Assembly: GCA_022818135.1 (NCBI GenBank)
Contig: JAFMSR010000002.1
Coordinates: forward strand, 54,316,486 to 54,380,485
Reading direction: 5' to 3'
From: Saxidomus purpurata
Taxonomy: Eukaryota; Mollusca; Bivalvia; Venerida; Veneridae
DNA: 64,000 bases
In this document: in pieces, positions 1 to 12,400 of the stretch
Position numbering within the stretch: position 1 is the first letter of the stretch
Layout: each line of letters begins with the position of its first letter
Made by a program: the position numbers and the translations under genes
Notes under the pieces: generated by a model
Database searches by the model: none
What the model saw: the letters and a program-made list of their open reading frames with translations, nothing else
What the model was told of the DNA's origin: nothing

Positions 1-255
1 TTGGCAAAATGTCCTTACAGATTTCGAAAGCATAATTCATTTTGTCATAATACTAAGTGCATCCTATACAACAGATCATATATTTCTAATGTGACTTTCC
101 AGAAACATTTTGATGCATCTTAAACAAACCTTCCACCTATACAATACAATTACAGCATAACACGCATGAAACTGGGCAATACAGCCAGGCCATGAAATTA
201 ATTACAGACATCTAAATTTTTCTAAGAAAATTAAAATTTTAAACTGAAAACTTAC

Positions 256-468
256 TCATGCAACTTGGCAATGTAACATCAGCAAATGGTGTCCTGTAGT
301 CGAAAACGCCTAGAGTTCCACAAATCAAGTAGTTAGGTGTTGGTGCAGCTAGCTGTTGTGAATTGCTACTACATGAAACGCCACAAATTGAATTGGTGTT
401 ACTATTAATAGGACATGATGGTGTTGAAACGCTGCTATCAGCTATAACCGCTGAACACACGGAATTAT
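256..468 (-). CDS. Exon 27 of window: second six-cysteine sushi-like domain
   Basis: 213 nt, phase 1-1, residues 1634-1704. Reads NSVCSAVIADSSVSTPSC, ICGVSC, NYLICGTLGVFDYR, ending LPSCM. Cysteine spacing 13-9-3-16-19 closely matches exon 3 (14-8-3-16-17), so both are copies of one module. The tryptophan expected after the fifth cysteine is F here. SVEP1 has sushi modules after its pentraxin domain, which fits. Coding continues beyond position 1. Confidence 0.83.
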
Positions 469-3400
469 CTGTAATAAGAAATTGCTTTCAAACATGAATA
501 TAGTTGTCTCACATGTTTTTCCTCCTGTTCAAACACCGGCAAAATAGGCAAAAACAGCACATTTTATGCTCAAATAATGATTAAATTTTCAAACAACTGG
601 GTCCTGGTCAAGATATTTTGACTAAACATTTGACGTTTCTAGCCCTGGAAGACTTCAGCTAATACACAGTACCCTGATTTTTTTGTTATTTATGAGATTA
701 ACACCTGTTCCGACCATATTTTAGTCATTTTTACAGGCGGGCGGTTTATCTAACCATCATTCCTCGGAAGAAAAAGTACAAGACTCCTATTCTCCAAAAG
801 AGACAGCAAATGTTCTCACAACAAGAGATAATGGTCAGTAACAGGGCTTTGAACCAATGAGCCTCAATCAGTGAGAGTTTACAGTGACTACAAGTCAGCG
901 ACTCTAACCACTGGAAGATGAATGGTGACCCTGAAAACTGTAATCATACAAACTCTTGCATACCAACACTAATTAAATTTTTGCTATATTTATGGAAGCC
1001 ATTTTCCCCACCAATTTGAGAATACACAAATACATTTTTCGATACTTCAGAAATAAAACTTTTGCATCCAGTTTCACTGTATATAAATCATAGTTGGTTA
1101 ATAAAACATCTGTGAATCAATCTGACACATTTAATGGTGTGCAACTTTAGGTCATCAGTAAACCAGTACAACAAAAAAAAAAACCCCAAAGTTAAAGATC
1201 AAAGTTAGATTAATAATTGATACATACATCTCACGTAGAGATTAAATCGACATTCTCCGTAATTCCCTGTTGTTTCATTTTTACCAGTAATGATCACAGG
1301 ACAGCCACTCCATGTCAGGGCTGAAAGAAAACAGATTCAATAAAATCTTCCAAAATGTAGCATTGAAATGAACAGCAAAGGCCAATTATGATATAACCGG
1401 TAATCAGTTGGTAATAACAAGACTACATACAATGTATTTAGGCTCTATATATATGCCTTATAATAAGATTTTAAAGATTTTCTTATGATTTTGTCAATGT
1501 AAAAATAAATGTTTGCCTGTCCAGGCCTATTTTAACCAAAAGGGTATGATTTGCATAAATTTGTCTTTTAAGATACAATGGGCAGAATACGAAAACTCTA
1601 GGCAATGCGGTTTCTGACAATAAATTTTTCAAATTGCAGGGTTTAGATTAGAAGGACGGACAGACGGTGTGATTTTAATATGCCACCCTTCGGAGGCATA
1701 AAAATAGCGAACAAATTTAATTGGTCCCAAGTAGTTTGTAATATACAGAGTTAACTGTATATATATTTCCTGCTCTAAGACAGGTCAACTTTTGACCTTT
1801 ATTGCATCATTTGAAAATAAAGGACACCTACATAATGCTCCAACCCAAATATCTAAGCTCTCAAGTTTGAATTTTTTGAAAAAAAAAAAAGATTTTTATA
1901 ATACTGATTTGAACAATGACTGAAGAAGTTCACTACATAGTGTGACATTCCAAATATCTAAGCTCTATGTTTTGTACTTTCAAAAATTAGATTTTTAAAG
2001 ATTTTCCTATATAAACCATTGTAAAATCAAGCGATACTACCGAGCCGGGTCAAAAAGGACAATAACTCTGATAAAATGTATTTGTGAAATCCACATGCAC
2101 TGTCGGCACATCATGTGTAGTTACTGTGCAAACTAGAAAGTTAACATCTGTCTCAGTTTTAGTTAATGCAATGAAATATACATACTTTGAGCAAGCGAAT
2201 TCTTATAAGTCAAAGATCCATTCTGTACAACTTTAATGATATCATTTAAATCTTCAATAGAGCTGGCAGACGTCAATCTCTCAGTTGCTGTGTAATAAAC
2301 ATCCTCAACAGCATCACAATTCAGTATTGGCACATCTAGGTTAGGATTTTTTTCTGAAAAATAAAAAAACATACAGGTTTATTTTTAGTTTAAGATGCTG
2401 AGCTGAAAAATGAGGTCAGAATTGTGTATAATTATTATGCAGACAAAGTAACAAGAGGGCCATGATAGCCCTTGAATGCTCAGCTGAGAAACAATTGCTA
2501 AAAAAAATCACCAAGTAGTTACTAATATTTGACCTCAGAAGAGCGATATTTGAATCAGTAAATGACTGGTCCAAATTTCTTTCTTGTAACTTCAAATGAA
2601 TGAAAACAGGTCAGTAGTTCGTGGCGAAGGGCATATGACTAAAATCTTGGCCTGGATTTTTCAGTCATATAGTACAGGGTATCTTAGATAAGTATTAGTG
2701 AAGAAATACAGGTGCTAGGATGCGAGCTTTATTGAATATTGCAACTTTTTGTTGAATCAGGGCCTATAATTTTCTAAGTATTACCTCAGTTTAGCTTATC
2801 CTTGATCGTATAGCCACAAACATTATGTACAGAAATGATTCAGATTAGTGCTGGAGTGTTAACATAGTTGAAGATTGCAATTTTTGTTAAATCAGGGGCC
2901 ATAACTCTGGAAGTATTGATCCAATCACACCCATAATTAAATTCATCCAAGAAACTACAGTCATAAATAATCTTGTATGAATATTATTAGGATTAGCAAA
3001 TAAATGAAGGTGCTAGAATGTAGGGGAAGTCACTAGTTGCTAAGGAAGTCACTTGTTCCTAGGGGAAGTCACTGAAGTTTTTTCTGTTCTTATTGGAACT
3101 ACTCTTTGATGAGGGTCATCTAGGAAACATTCATGTGAAGTTTAATTAAAATTAGTGCAGTGGTTTTTCATAAGAAGATTTGAACAGACGAAGTATTTTG
3201 AGTGATCAAAATAGCCCATTCTAAGCACAAAAGAAAAGAGGGCAAAGATGGCCCTGTATCACTTACCTAGCTACCACTGGATATAATAAAAGGTCATCAA
3301 TCCTTGAAAGGGTCAATTTTGACCTCGGGGGCATGATTTTAGCATTGTTGGTAGAGGTCCACTAGGCAATGATGCATGCCAAATATCTAAGCTCTAGGCC

Positions 3401-6400
3401 TTGTGATTTCAGTAATAAAGATTTTAAAAGTTTTACCTATATAAACCTATGTGAAATCAAGAGACCCATGTGTGGGTTCAATTTTGAGCCAGGGGAGATA
3501 ATTTTTAACTATCTTAGTTGAGGTCCACTAGGCAATGCCAATGCCTAAATATCTAAGCTCTAGGCCTTATGGTTTCAAAGAAGAGGTTTTTAAAGCTGTC
3601 CCAAAGAAGCCTAGGTAAAAAAACAAGTGCACTTTATAGTGCAACAGGGGGTCATAATTCAAGGTCCAACAGGTAATGTCACATACTAAATATCTATTAA
3701 GCTCTAGGCCTTCCAATTCTTGAGAAGAAGATTTTTTAAGTTCTCTTCCACTGCCATGGCAACCAGAGTTCAGAAAGGAAAAAAATAATTTGAGCAGCTA
3801 TGAAATGGTTTCACGAAGTTGTTCTTGAACACTTAGATATTTATAAAAGTTACATTGAAATACATGTGAACATTATGCTTTAAGATCAGTCGGTAACTGT
3901 GAGCAACCTGATCTTAACCAAATCTGGTTGCAAACGCCTAACATTGGATTTTACAAGTGGTTTCAAATTTTCAGGTTTAACAGGCTAAAGCAGACTTTAA
4001 CTGACTAGCTGCAGGCTTTAACTGACTAGCCGCAGGCTTAAACTGACTAGGTGCAGACTTAAACTGACTAGGTGCAGACTTAAACTGACTAGGTGCAGAC
4101 TTTAACTGCCTAGCCACAGACTTTTACTGCCTAGCCAAAGACTTTAACTAACTAGGTGCAGACTTTTACTGCCTAGGTGCAGACTTAAACGGACTAGATG
4201 CAGACTTTAACTGCCTAGCCACAGACTTTTACTGCCTAGCTAAAGACTTTAACTGACTAGGTGCAGACTTTAACTGCCTAGCCACAGACTTTTACTGCCT
4301 AGCTAAAGACTTTAACTGACTAGATGCAGACTTTAACTGCCTAGCCACAGACTTTTACTGCCTAGCTAAAGACTTTAACTGACTAGATGCAGACTTTAAC
4401 TGCCTAGCCACAGACTTTTACTGCCTAGCTAAAGACTTTAACTGACTAGATGCAGACTTTAACTGACTAGCAGCAGACTTTTACTGCCTAGCTAAAGACT
4501 TTAACTGACTAGGTGCAGGCTTAAACTGACTAGTTGCAGACTTAAACTGACTAGTTGCAGACTTAAACTGACTAGCAGCAGACTTTTACTGCCTAGCAGC
4601 AGACTTTAACTGACTAGGTGCAGACTTTAACTGACTAGGTGCAGACTTTAACTGACTAGGTGCAGACTTTAACTGACTAGTCGCAGACTTTAATTGCCAA
4701 GCAGCAGATTTTATCTCAATCATTTGACTAGTACCCTATTCTATTTATTGCATAACCTACATGACAAAAAAACTGAAGCAAGTATGTTAAGCAGTCAGAC
4801 AGACAGGTGGCCTTTTTACACAGGTGTTAGTGCACTTTTTTTTCTATGACTCATCCTCATACAAAAGATTGTCATCATATTGAGGTGATCATAGACACAG
4901 GTTTGACTGTAGATTTCAACTTACCCCCAATGATTTCTGTAAGGGGCTCAACATTCAGCTTGGCCGTGGGTACCACCTCATAGTTGCAGAACATTTGAAT
5001 TGGTTGGATGTCTGGTCTCTTATTCTCCAATGCCTCGGCGAACACGCTCTTATCCAAGTACTTGTCATATACCTCGACAAGCTGATATTCTGCTATGTAA
5101 CCATTACCCAGGAAAATTTGTGCGCTGCAAGAAAACGGTAAATTAAAAAAAAACGGCTTTTTACAACTAACCGAAAGTCTGCCACTGCAACAACTAAAGA
5201 CAAAACAGTGGTTTAAGTTATGATATTAAGAAGTAGTTCTGGTAACATGGAAGTTAAGGTTTAAATTAATATCACTATAGGCATTCTCATACTAATTTAT
5301 GAACCTTACTGCATTATAGACTTTACATGAAAACACACACATGTAATTGCAAGAAAAATGAATCTATTCTGAAAATGAAGCAGACTGAACAAAAGCATGA
5401 TCATTATGATTCAAAGAATGCCCTTTAATTTCTTAATAATTTCAAAGAAGTCATCATACATAATATTATATCTACTGTAATTTTGGTATTATTCGTGATG
5501 GTTTAATTTTCACTATTTTCGCAAACTTCCAACTTCCCTAATTTATAAAGCTTACAACTGATTTATTTCACATTTATTTGATATTTAAGAAATAATAAAT
5601 GCCTCCCTGTATTTTATCGTTGAATAAAATATAGTCAGGAATTTGGATGCGTAGTAATTAAATCACGAGTGCGTAGCACGAGTGATTTAATTTTTCGCAT
5701 CCAAATGACTGACTGTATTTTATTCAACGATAAAATATAGGGAACAATTTATTATTTCGATTCTAACACGTAATTTTCTTTGAAAACAATCCCGAACTTT
5801 ATTTAACGCGTAGTAGTACATCACAGTAACCTTAAAACGCGAGATACGATTGGACGCGCTTGTTTACATACGTCACGATGTTACGTCATTTACGGCACGT
5901 CGTCCTTGGAAAAACGTGCTGTATTTTATCGTTTAATAAAATACAGGCTTTTCCCTATATGTTTATATAGGAAAAGCAGCCGCTTGTGTTAGAATAGAGA
6001 ATAATCTTTTCCTTAAAGCTGCTCACTCTCAGTAACCGTTGTAAAAAAATATTTTTCAATAAAATTGAAATTCTTATTCATAATTATAAAACTAAAGGCT
6101 AGAATAAAACAAGAGCTGTCCCTCACAAGTGACGAATGCCCCCGAAAGAGGTGCCTCACAGTCTGTGTCCTCTCCATGTGCTCAATAAATGTGCTATGTA
6201 ATTTTAAAATCCTTCCATGCATGACAGAGTAATCATGCATACAGTATTCCATTACTTTAAACACTAAGTGTGACCTTGACCTTTGAGGTAGGGACTTGGG
6301 TCTTGCACACGACACATCCGCTTGATGTGCTAGACATTTGTGCCAAGTTATTTTAAAATCCTTCAAAGCATAATAAAGTTATAGTCTGGACACAAATGTA

Positions 6401-9400
6401 TGCATATATACAGGATTCCATTACCTATAAACTCTAAGTGTGACCTTGACCTTTGCGGTATGGATGTGGGTCTTGCACGTGACACGTTGTCTTGATGTGC
6501 TAGACATTTGTGCCAAATTATTTTAAAATCCTTCAAGCCATGACAAAGTTACAGTCCGGACACAAATGTGTGCATATATAGAGGAATCCATTACCTTCAA
6601 ACTCTAAGTGTGGCCTTGACCTTTGAGGTAGGGACGTGGGTCTTGCACGCGACACGTCGTCTTGATGTGCTAGACATTTGTGCCAAGTTATTTTAAAATC
6701 CTTCAATGCATGACAAAGTTACAGTGCGGACTTTGAGCTAGGGACATGGGTCTTGCACGCGACACGTCGTCTTGATGTGCTAGACATGTGTGCCAAGTTA
6801 TTTTAAAATCCTTCAATGCATGACAAAGTTACGTCCGGACAGGAATGTGTGCATATATAGAGGATTCCATAACCTTCATACTCCAAGTGTGACCTTCACC
6901 TTTGAGGTTGGACGTGGGTCTTGCACGCGACACGTCGTCTTGATGTGCTAGACATTTGTGCCAAGTTATTTTAAAATCCTTCAATGCATGACAGAGTTAC
7001 AGTCTGGACACGAATTTGTAAGTGGGGACGCACAGACGGACGGACGGACGGACAGACGGTGCGATTTTAATATGCCACCCTTCGGGGGCATAAAAACAAG
7101 CAAAAATCTAGGTAGAAATTGGCAGAAATCGATTGAAAAGGTCGGTTACACGGCACCGCTACACTATATGTTTATATTGAATTTGGGAGCGTATTTTTCG
7201 AAACTTAGAGATGTACATGACATGAATTTATACTGGAGACTTTTTAGATCACCATATGTTCTAAAACACATTATTTTCATACAGTTTTAAGAAATTTATT
7301 TTTTAACCAAAATCTGGGAGTGAGCAGCTTTAATATAAAATTTGTGAATAAGTCTGTCAAGCACATAAATTGTGAAATTTTTGTCACACAAAAATAACCC
7401 AATTAACAGTACATATTAATCAAACTTAATTATAACTTATAACTGTATCAGCAGTCTCGAGTGCGGACACCATCATCCAAGATGAATTCGAGTATCAAAA
7501 GGAACTGAACATTTATGGAATCTTTGATAACAATTAAATCATACGAACAGTACACATCAAAAAGACATGTAAACTTACTCCTTTTAATTTCGTTCTATTT
7601 TTAGATTTTAATCACGTGACCAAAAAACACCTTTTGTTTTATACTTCAGTACAACATTGCTGTCACTTTGTATCCCTGATGAAGACCATAATTATGGTCG
7701 AAACGTAGGAATTGAAATAAAACTTTAACATAATTCTTTGTTTGTCGTTCGTTTCACTATACCTACCTATTATGTTTAACATTAATTATAACTTAATTAT
7801 ATATATAATTGTAACCTTGAAGCTAAACCTGTCCTTAATACTTGTATGGACAGGTGTGATATGGATCATGGCTTCAATTCTGAGGAGGAGAAGATTGTGT
7901 ATTGTATTGACCAAACAGGGGAAGCTGAAATTGTGGTCTCTAAAGACATAAAATGGTTGCACATGTTAGGTTGTTGCTTAACTAAGGTGGTCGCACGGGC
8001 AGGACTGACTATATAGGCTAACAAAAATCACTCTCTTGTAGGTGATATGCTTTCTATTGTGACTTCAGACTGTGGTTACTGAGAAATAGCATTGACACAT
8101 ATGTTTGTGAAACAAGAGGGCCAAGATGGCCGTATATTGCTCATCTGCGACTTATGACAACATGTGACCAAACTTCAACTCTAAACTATATATCATTAAC
8201 ACAAACATTCTGTTTGACCTTGACGAGGCAAACCTTTTGACCAATTTACATGATGATTGGGTTGTAAATGTCACCTGTATAGCATACACAAGATTTTTAA
8301 GCCGGTGACCTAGTTTTTGACCTCAGATTACCCATATTCATAATTTACCTAAATTTCATCAAGAAAATCTTACTGACAAAGTTTCATGAAGATAGACATG
8401 GTTTTTCTACAATTTCACCCAGTGACCTAGTTTTTGACCTAGATGACCTATGTTCGAATTTAACCTTGAGTTGATCAAGGAAATTATACTGACCAAGTTT
8501 CATAAAGGTTCAATGAAAAATGTAACCTCTATAGCATACACAAGGTTTTTAGATTTGACAGCGTGACCTAGTTTTTTTCATCTTAGATGACTCATGACTA
8601 CTGGTGCTTGTCATAATTACTGCTGCTTCTCATTACTACTTCTGCTTCTCATTACTACTTCTGCTTCTCATTACTACTGGTGCTTCTCATTACTACTGCT
8701 GCTTCTCATTACTACTGCTGCTTCTCATTACTACTGGTGCTTCTCATTACTACTGATGCTTCTCATTACTACTTCTGCTTCTCATTACTACTGCTGCCTG
8801 TCATTACTACTGGTGCTTGTCATTACTACTGCTGCTTCTCATTACTACTGCTGCTTCTCATTACTACTGGTGCTTCTCATTACTACTGCTGCTTCTCATT
8901 ACTACTGCTGCTTCTTATTACTACTGCTGCTTGTCATAACTAGCTGCTCTCAAACTGAGTCAATACTACTGCTGCTTGTCATTACTACTTCTGCTTCTCA
9001 TTACTACTGGTGCTTCTCATTACTACTGCTGTTTGTCATTACTACTGCTGCTTCTTATTACTACTGCTGCTTGTCATAACTACAGCTGCTTCTCACTACT
9101 ACTGCTAATAGTCAATACTACTGCTGCTTGTCATTACTACTTCTGCTTCTCATTACTACTGGTGCTTCTCATTACTACTGCTGTTTGTCATTACTACTGC
9201 TGTTTCTCATTACTACTGCTACTTGTCATTACTACAAACTTACTTGTAATTAAGCGAGAAAGGCCTGCTAGTATTCACTGGTTCACTGTTTGTAAGTGCA
9301 TCAATGGTTGCACTCAACATTCCCTCAGAGTTGATTGATATTCCCACATGGTGCCATTCTCCATCAAAAAGGATTTCTCCAAAGTCCTCATTAAACAGTA

Positions 9401-12400
9401 TACCGACAGGTTCACTATCTCTGTATGTTACATGTACTCCAAAACGAGACAGCGTTAGTGAAAAATCTGAAGTTTCACCAGCAGTCCATTGCAAGTTAGG
9501 AGTTCTGAAAAAATAGATTTAATTTGATGAGAACACACAAACATTAATAGTACATTGTATTGCTTATATGTTGTCAAGCCTCTATTACAGAATCCCTCTT
9601 GAATGAAACAGAACCATTTGAAACACACAGCCCTTACCCCCTGACCCCTTCCAAGATAACCCTGTGTATATCAACATTTCAAGGTAACCCTGTGTATATT
9701 AACATTTCAAATATAACTAAAATTTGCTTTCCCTTGCCCGCAGTCATAGACTCTTTCTTTTCAACCAAATTTTCAGTCATCATCCCTTTCAATGATTAAT
9801 AATATAGTCATCACCACTTTGAATGATAAATGGTACAGTTATTTCAATCTTTAAATGATTTATGGTACAGCCATCACCACTTTGCATGATTAATGGTACA
9901 TTTGTTTCAATCTTTGAATGATTAATGGTACATTTATTTCAATCTTTGAATGATTAATGGTACATTCATCACCACGTTAAATGATTAAAGGTACAGCCAT
10001 AACCACTGTGAATGATTAATTGGACAATTATTTCAATCCTTGAATGATAAATGGTTCATTTATTTAAAAAAATGTATGATCAATAGTACAGTCGTCACAA
10101 CTTTGAATGATTAATGGTACAGCTATTTCAATCTTTGAATGATTAATGGTACATTTACATGTATTTCAATCTTTGAATGATTAATGGAACATCTATTTAA
10201 AAATTTGAATGATTCATAGTACAGTCATCACCACTTTGAATGATTAATGGTACAGCCATCACCACTTTGAATGATTAATGGTACAGTCATTTCTATCTTT
10301 GAGTGATTAATGGAACAGTTATTGGCGCGTCGGAGCAAGGCCAGTATTGAATAGGTTTTAATTTTGTACCATGGGGTTGCAAACAAAAGGGCGCCACATT
10401 ATTATTGTTTAAAACTATGTATTATGTTTGAACAACTCCCTTTAATGAATAAATAATAGTATTAATTGATACAAACACTAACCAGATGCTCGTTTCGACC
10501 GTAATTCAAAACTTTTGACATATTCATAGAATATTTACATAACCCCCTTTTCCACAAACTTGAAGGTTCGGTTTTTTTTTGCTTTGTTTACGGACCCTAC
10601 GGCCAGTCATCAAAGTCTCAGATAAACCCCCCCCCCCTTTGTTTTGCTATCTCTAAACATTTTGAAGTTTATATACATATGTTGTCAACGTGAATAATTA
10701 ATGAAAACCCATTTTAATTACTACATACTAAAGTAAAAGTAGGCTTATAAATAAGACCGCCCCCCCTTCACCCAACTATGCAATGAAAGTTATGTAAAGC
10801 ATCGCTAACACTGACCAATAATAAAGACAAAATTAATCACGTGGGTTTCGTCTGCGTCGAAAAGCGCCTATGACCACGAGCTGTAGCCTTGTTTATGGCG
10901 TCACCAATACGGCAGGTTTTTTATATTCGTTTTTCCCTTTTTTTTGGTTAAACTGTGTAAATGTGGTTTTTTTCTTTTATGATAACGTTTCTTTTTTGGT
11001 TTTCCTTGAGGTTGTTTCTGTTTCTATGCTTTGTTCCTTTACTGTTTCAACCCCCCTTTAGCCTTTACCACTTTGAATGATTAATGTTACAGTCATGTCA
11101 ATCTGAATGATTAATGGTACAGTCATTTCAATCTGAATGATTAACGGTACAGTCATTTCAATCTGAATGATTAATGGTACAGTTATTACCACTTTAAATG
11201 ATTAATGTTACAGTCATTTCAATCTGAATGATTAATGGTACAGTCATTTCAATCTGAATGATTAATGGTACAGTTATTTTAATCTTTGGATGATTAATAG
11301 TACTGGGTTTCTAACCAGTTCATCTCAGATAGGTGGGAAACACTGAAAAGCGTTTCTGAAATTTCCAATGCCCCGGCCGAGAATCTAACCGGGGACCTCT
11401 GGATTGGTAGTCCAGAGTTTTAACTTCTCGCCACTGCACCATCCTATACATATACTGTACATAATGTGTGTGAGACTCATAGTATTGTACACCTTTTTTC
11501 CATTGTAATAACATGACTTTACAATAATTGGTTTACAGTAACTGTTGGTTTCAAGAAAAATTATATCATTACTTACACCACAAGAGCAAACAATGTTGAA
11601 AGAGGAACAGTGTAAGTGGAATAATGCACCCTGACGCTCAGCATCACTGATAACTCATTGGAGTCTATCTTGAATGTTGTCTTCAAATGAGGCAAGGCTT
11701 GGTTGCCCATCGCAGCATTTACCAACATTGTGTAATCAGTATTACATGCTGTAAAATAAATTAAATACATGCGTGTCAATGTGAGCCTAACCTTAACATG
11801 TACAAGCTCTCAACAACTACAACATCACAAACAAAAGCACCGCCTGCAGGTGCCAGACGCTAGTCTGATTTTATCCTTTTACGGTTTATTTATTACCATT
11901 TTTCAAGTAATAGTGTCCTTGACCTTGATCCCGAAACACAATCCAACAAAAGGTTTTCATAAATATTTCTTAGACACCAAGTTAATTCAACTGCAAATAA
12001 AGATATTGTATTTTTCCCATTTTCTATTTTTAGAAAAAGATTCTTGGCCTTGACCCCATGGCACAAAACACAATCCCAATAAAAGTCTTTTTTTATATGT
12101 ATTACACACTTAATAATTTAGTTACAATATGTCAGTTGTAACTAAAGATATTGAATAAATTACAGTATTTCTACCTTTAGTTACAGTGACTTTGACCTTG
12201 ACCCCAGGAGCCCTAAAACACAACCCAATTAAAGATCTTCTTAAATACTTACTGAAAACAAAAGTTGGTTACATTATGTCAACTGTAACTAAAGAATAAT
12301 TGAACATATAACATTTTTCCTATTTTCAGTAACTGTGACCTTGACCCCTGGAGCCCCAAAACATAAATACTTCCTATACACTAAATTTGGTTGCATTATG

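Noticed and set aside
1228..1320. Alternative donor GTGAGA for exon 26
   Set aside because: It would end in phase 0 and break the frame to exon 27, which needs phase 1.
6958..7290. Open frame ending a family-2 repeat
   Set aside because: Starts at TGCCAAGTTATTTTAAAATC, which recurs in every copy (13023, 13201), and has no domain.
8594..9338. Three overlapping plus-strand open frames rich in L, T and S
   Set aside because: They are the three readings of the 19-bp minisatellite. Every frame is open only because the unit lacks stops.
11340..11452. Possible functional tRNA gene (minus strand)
   Set aside because: The anticodon-like stem is good but the T-arm and acceptor stem do not close properly; more like a SINE head.
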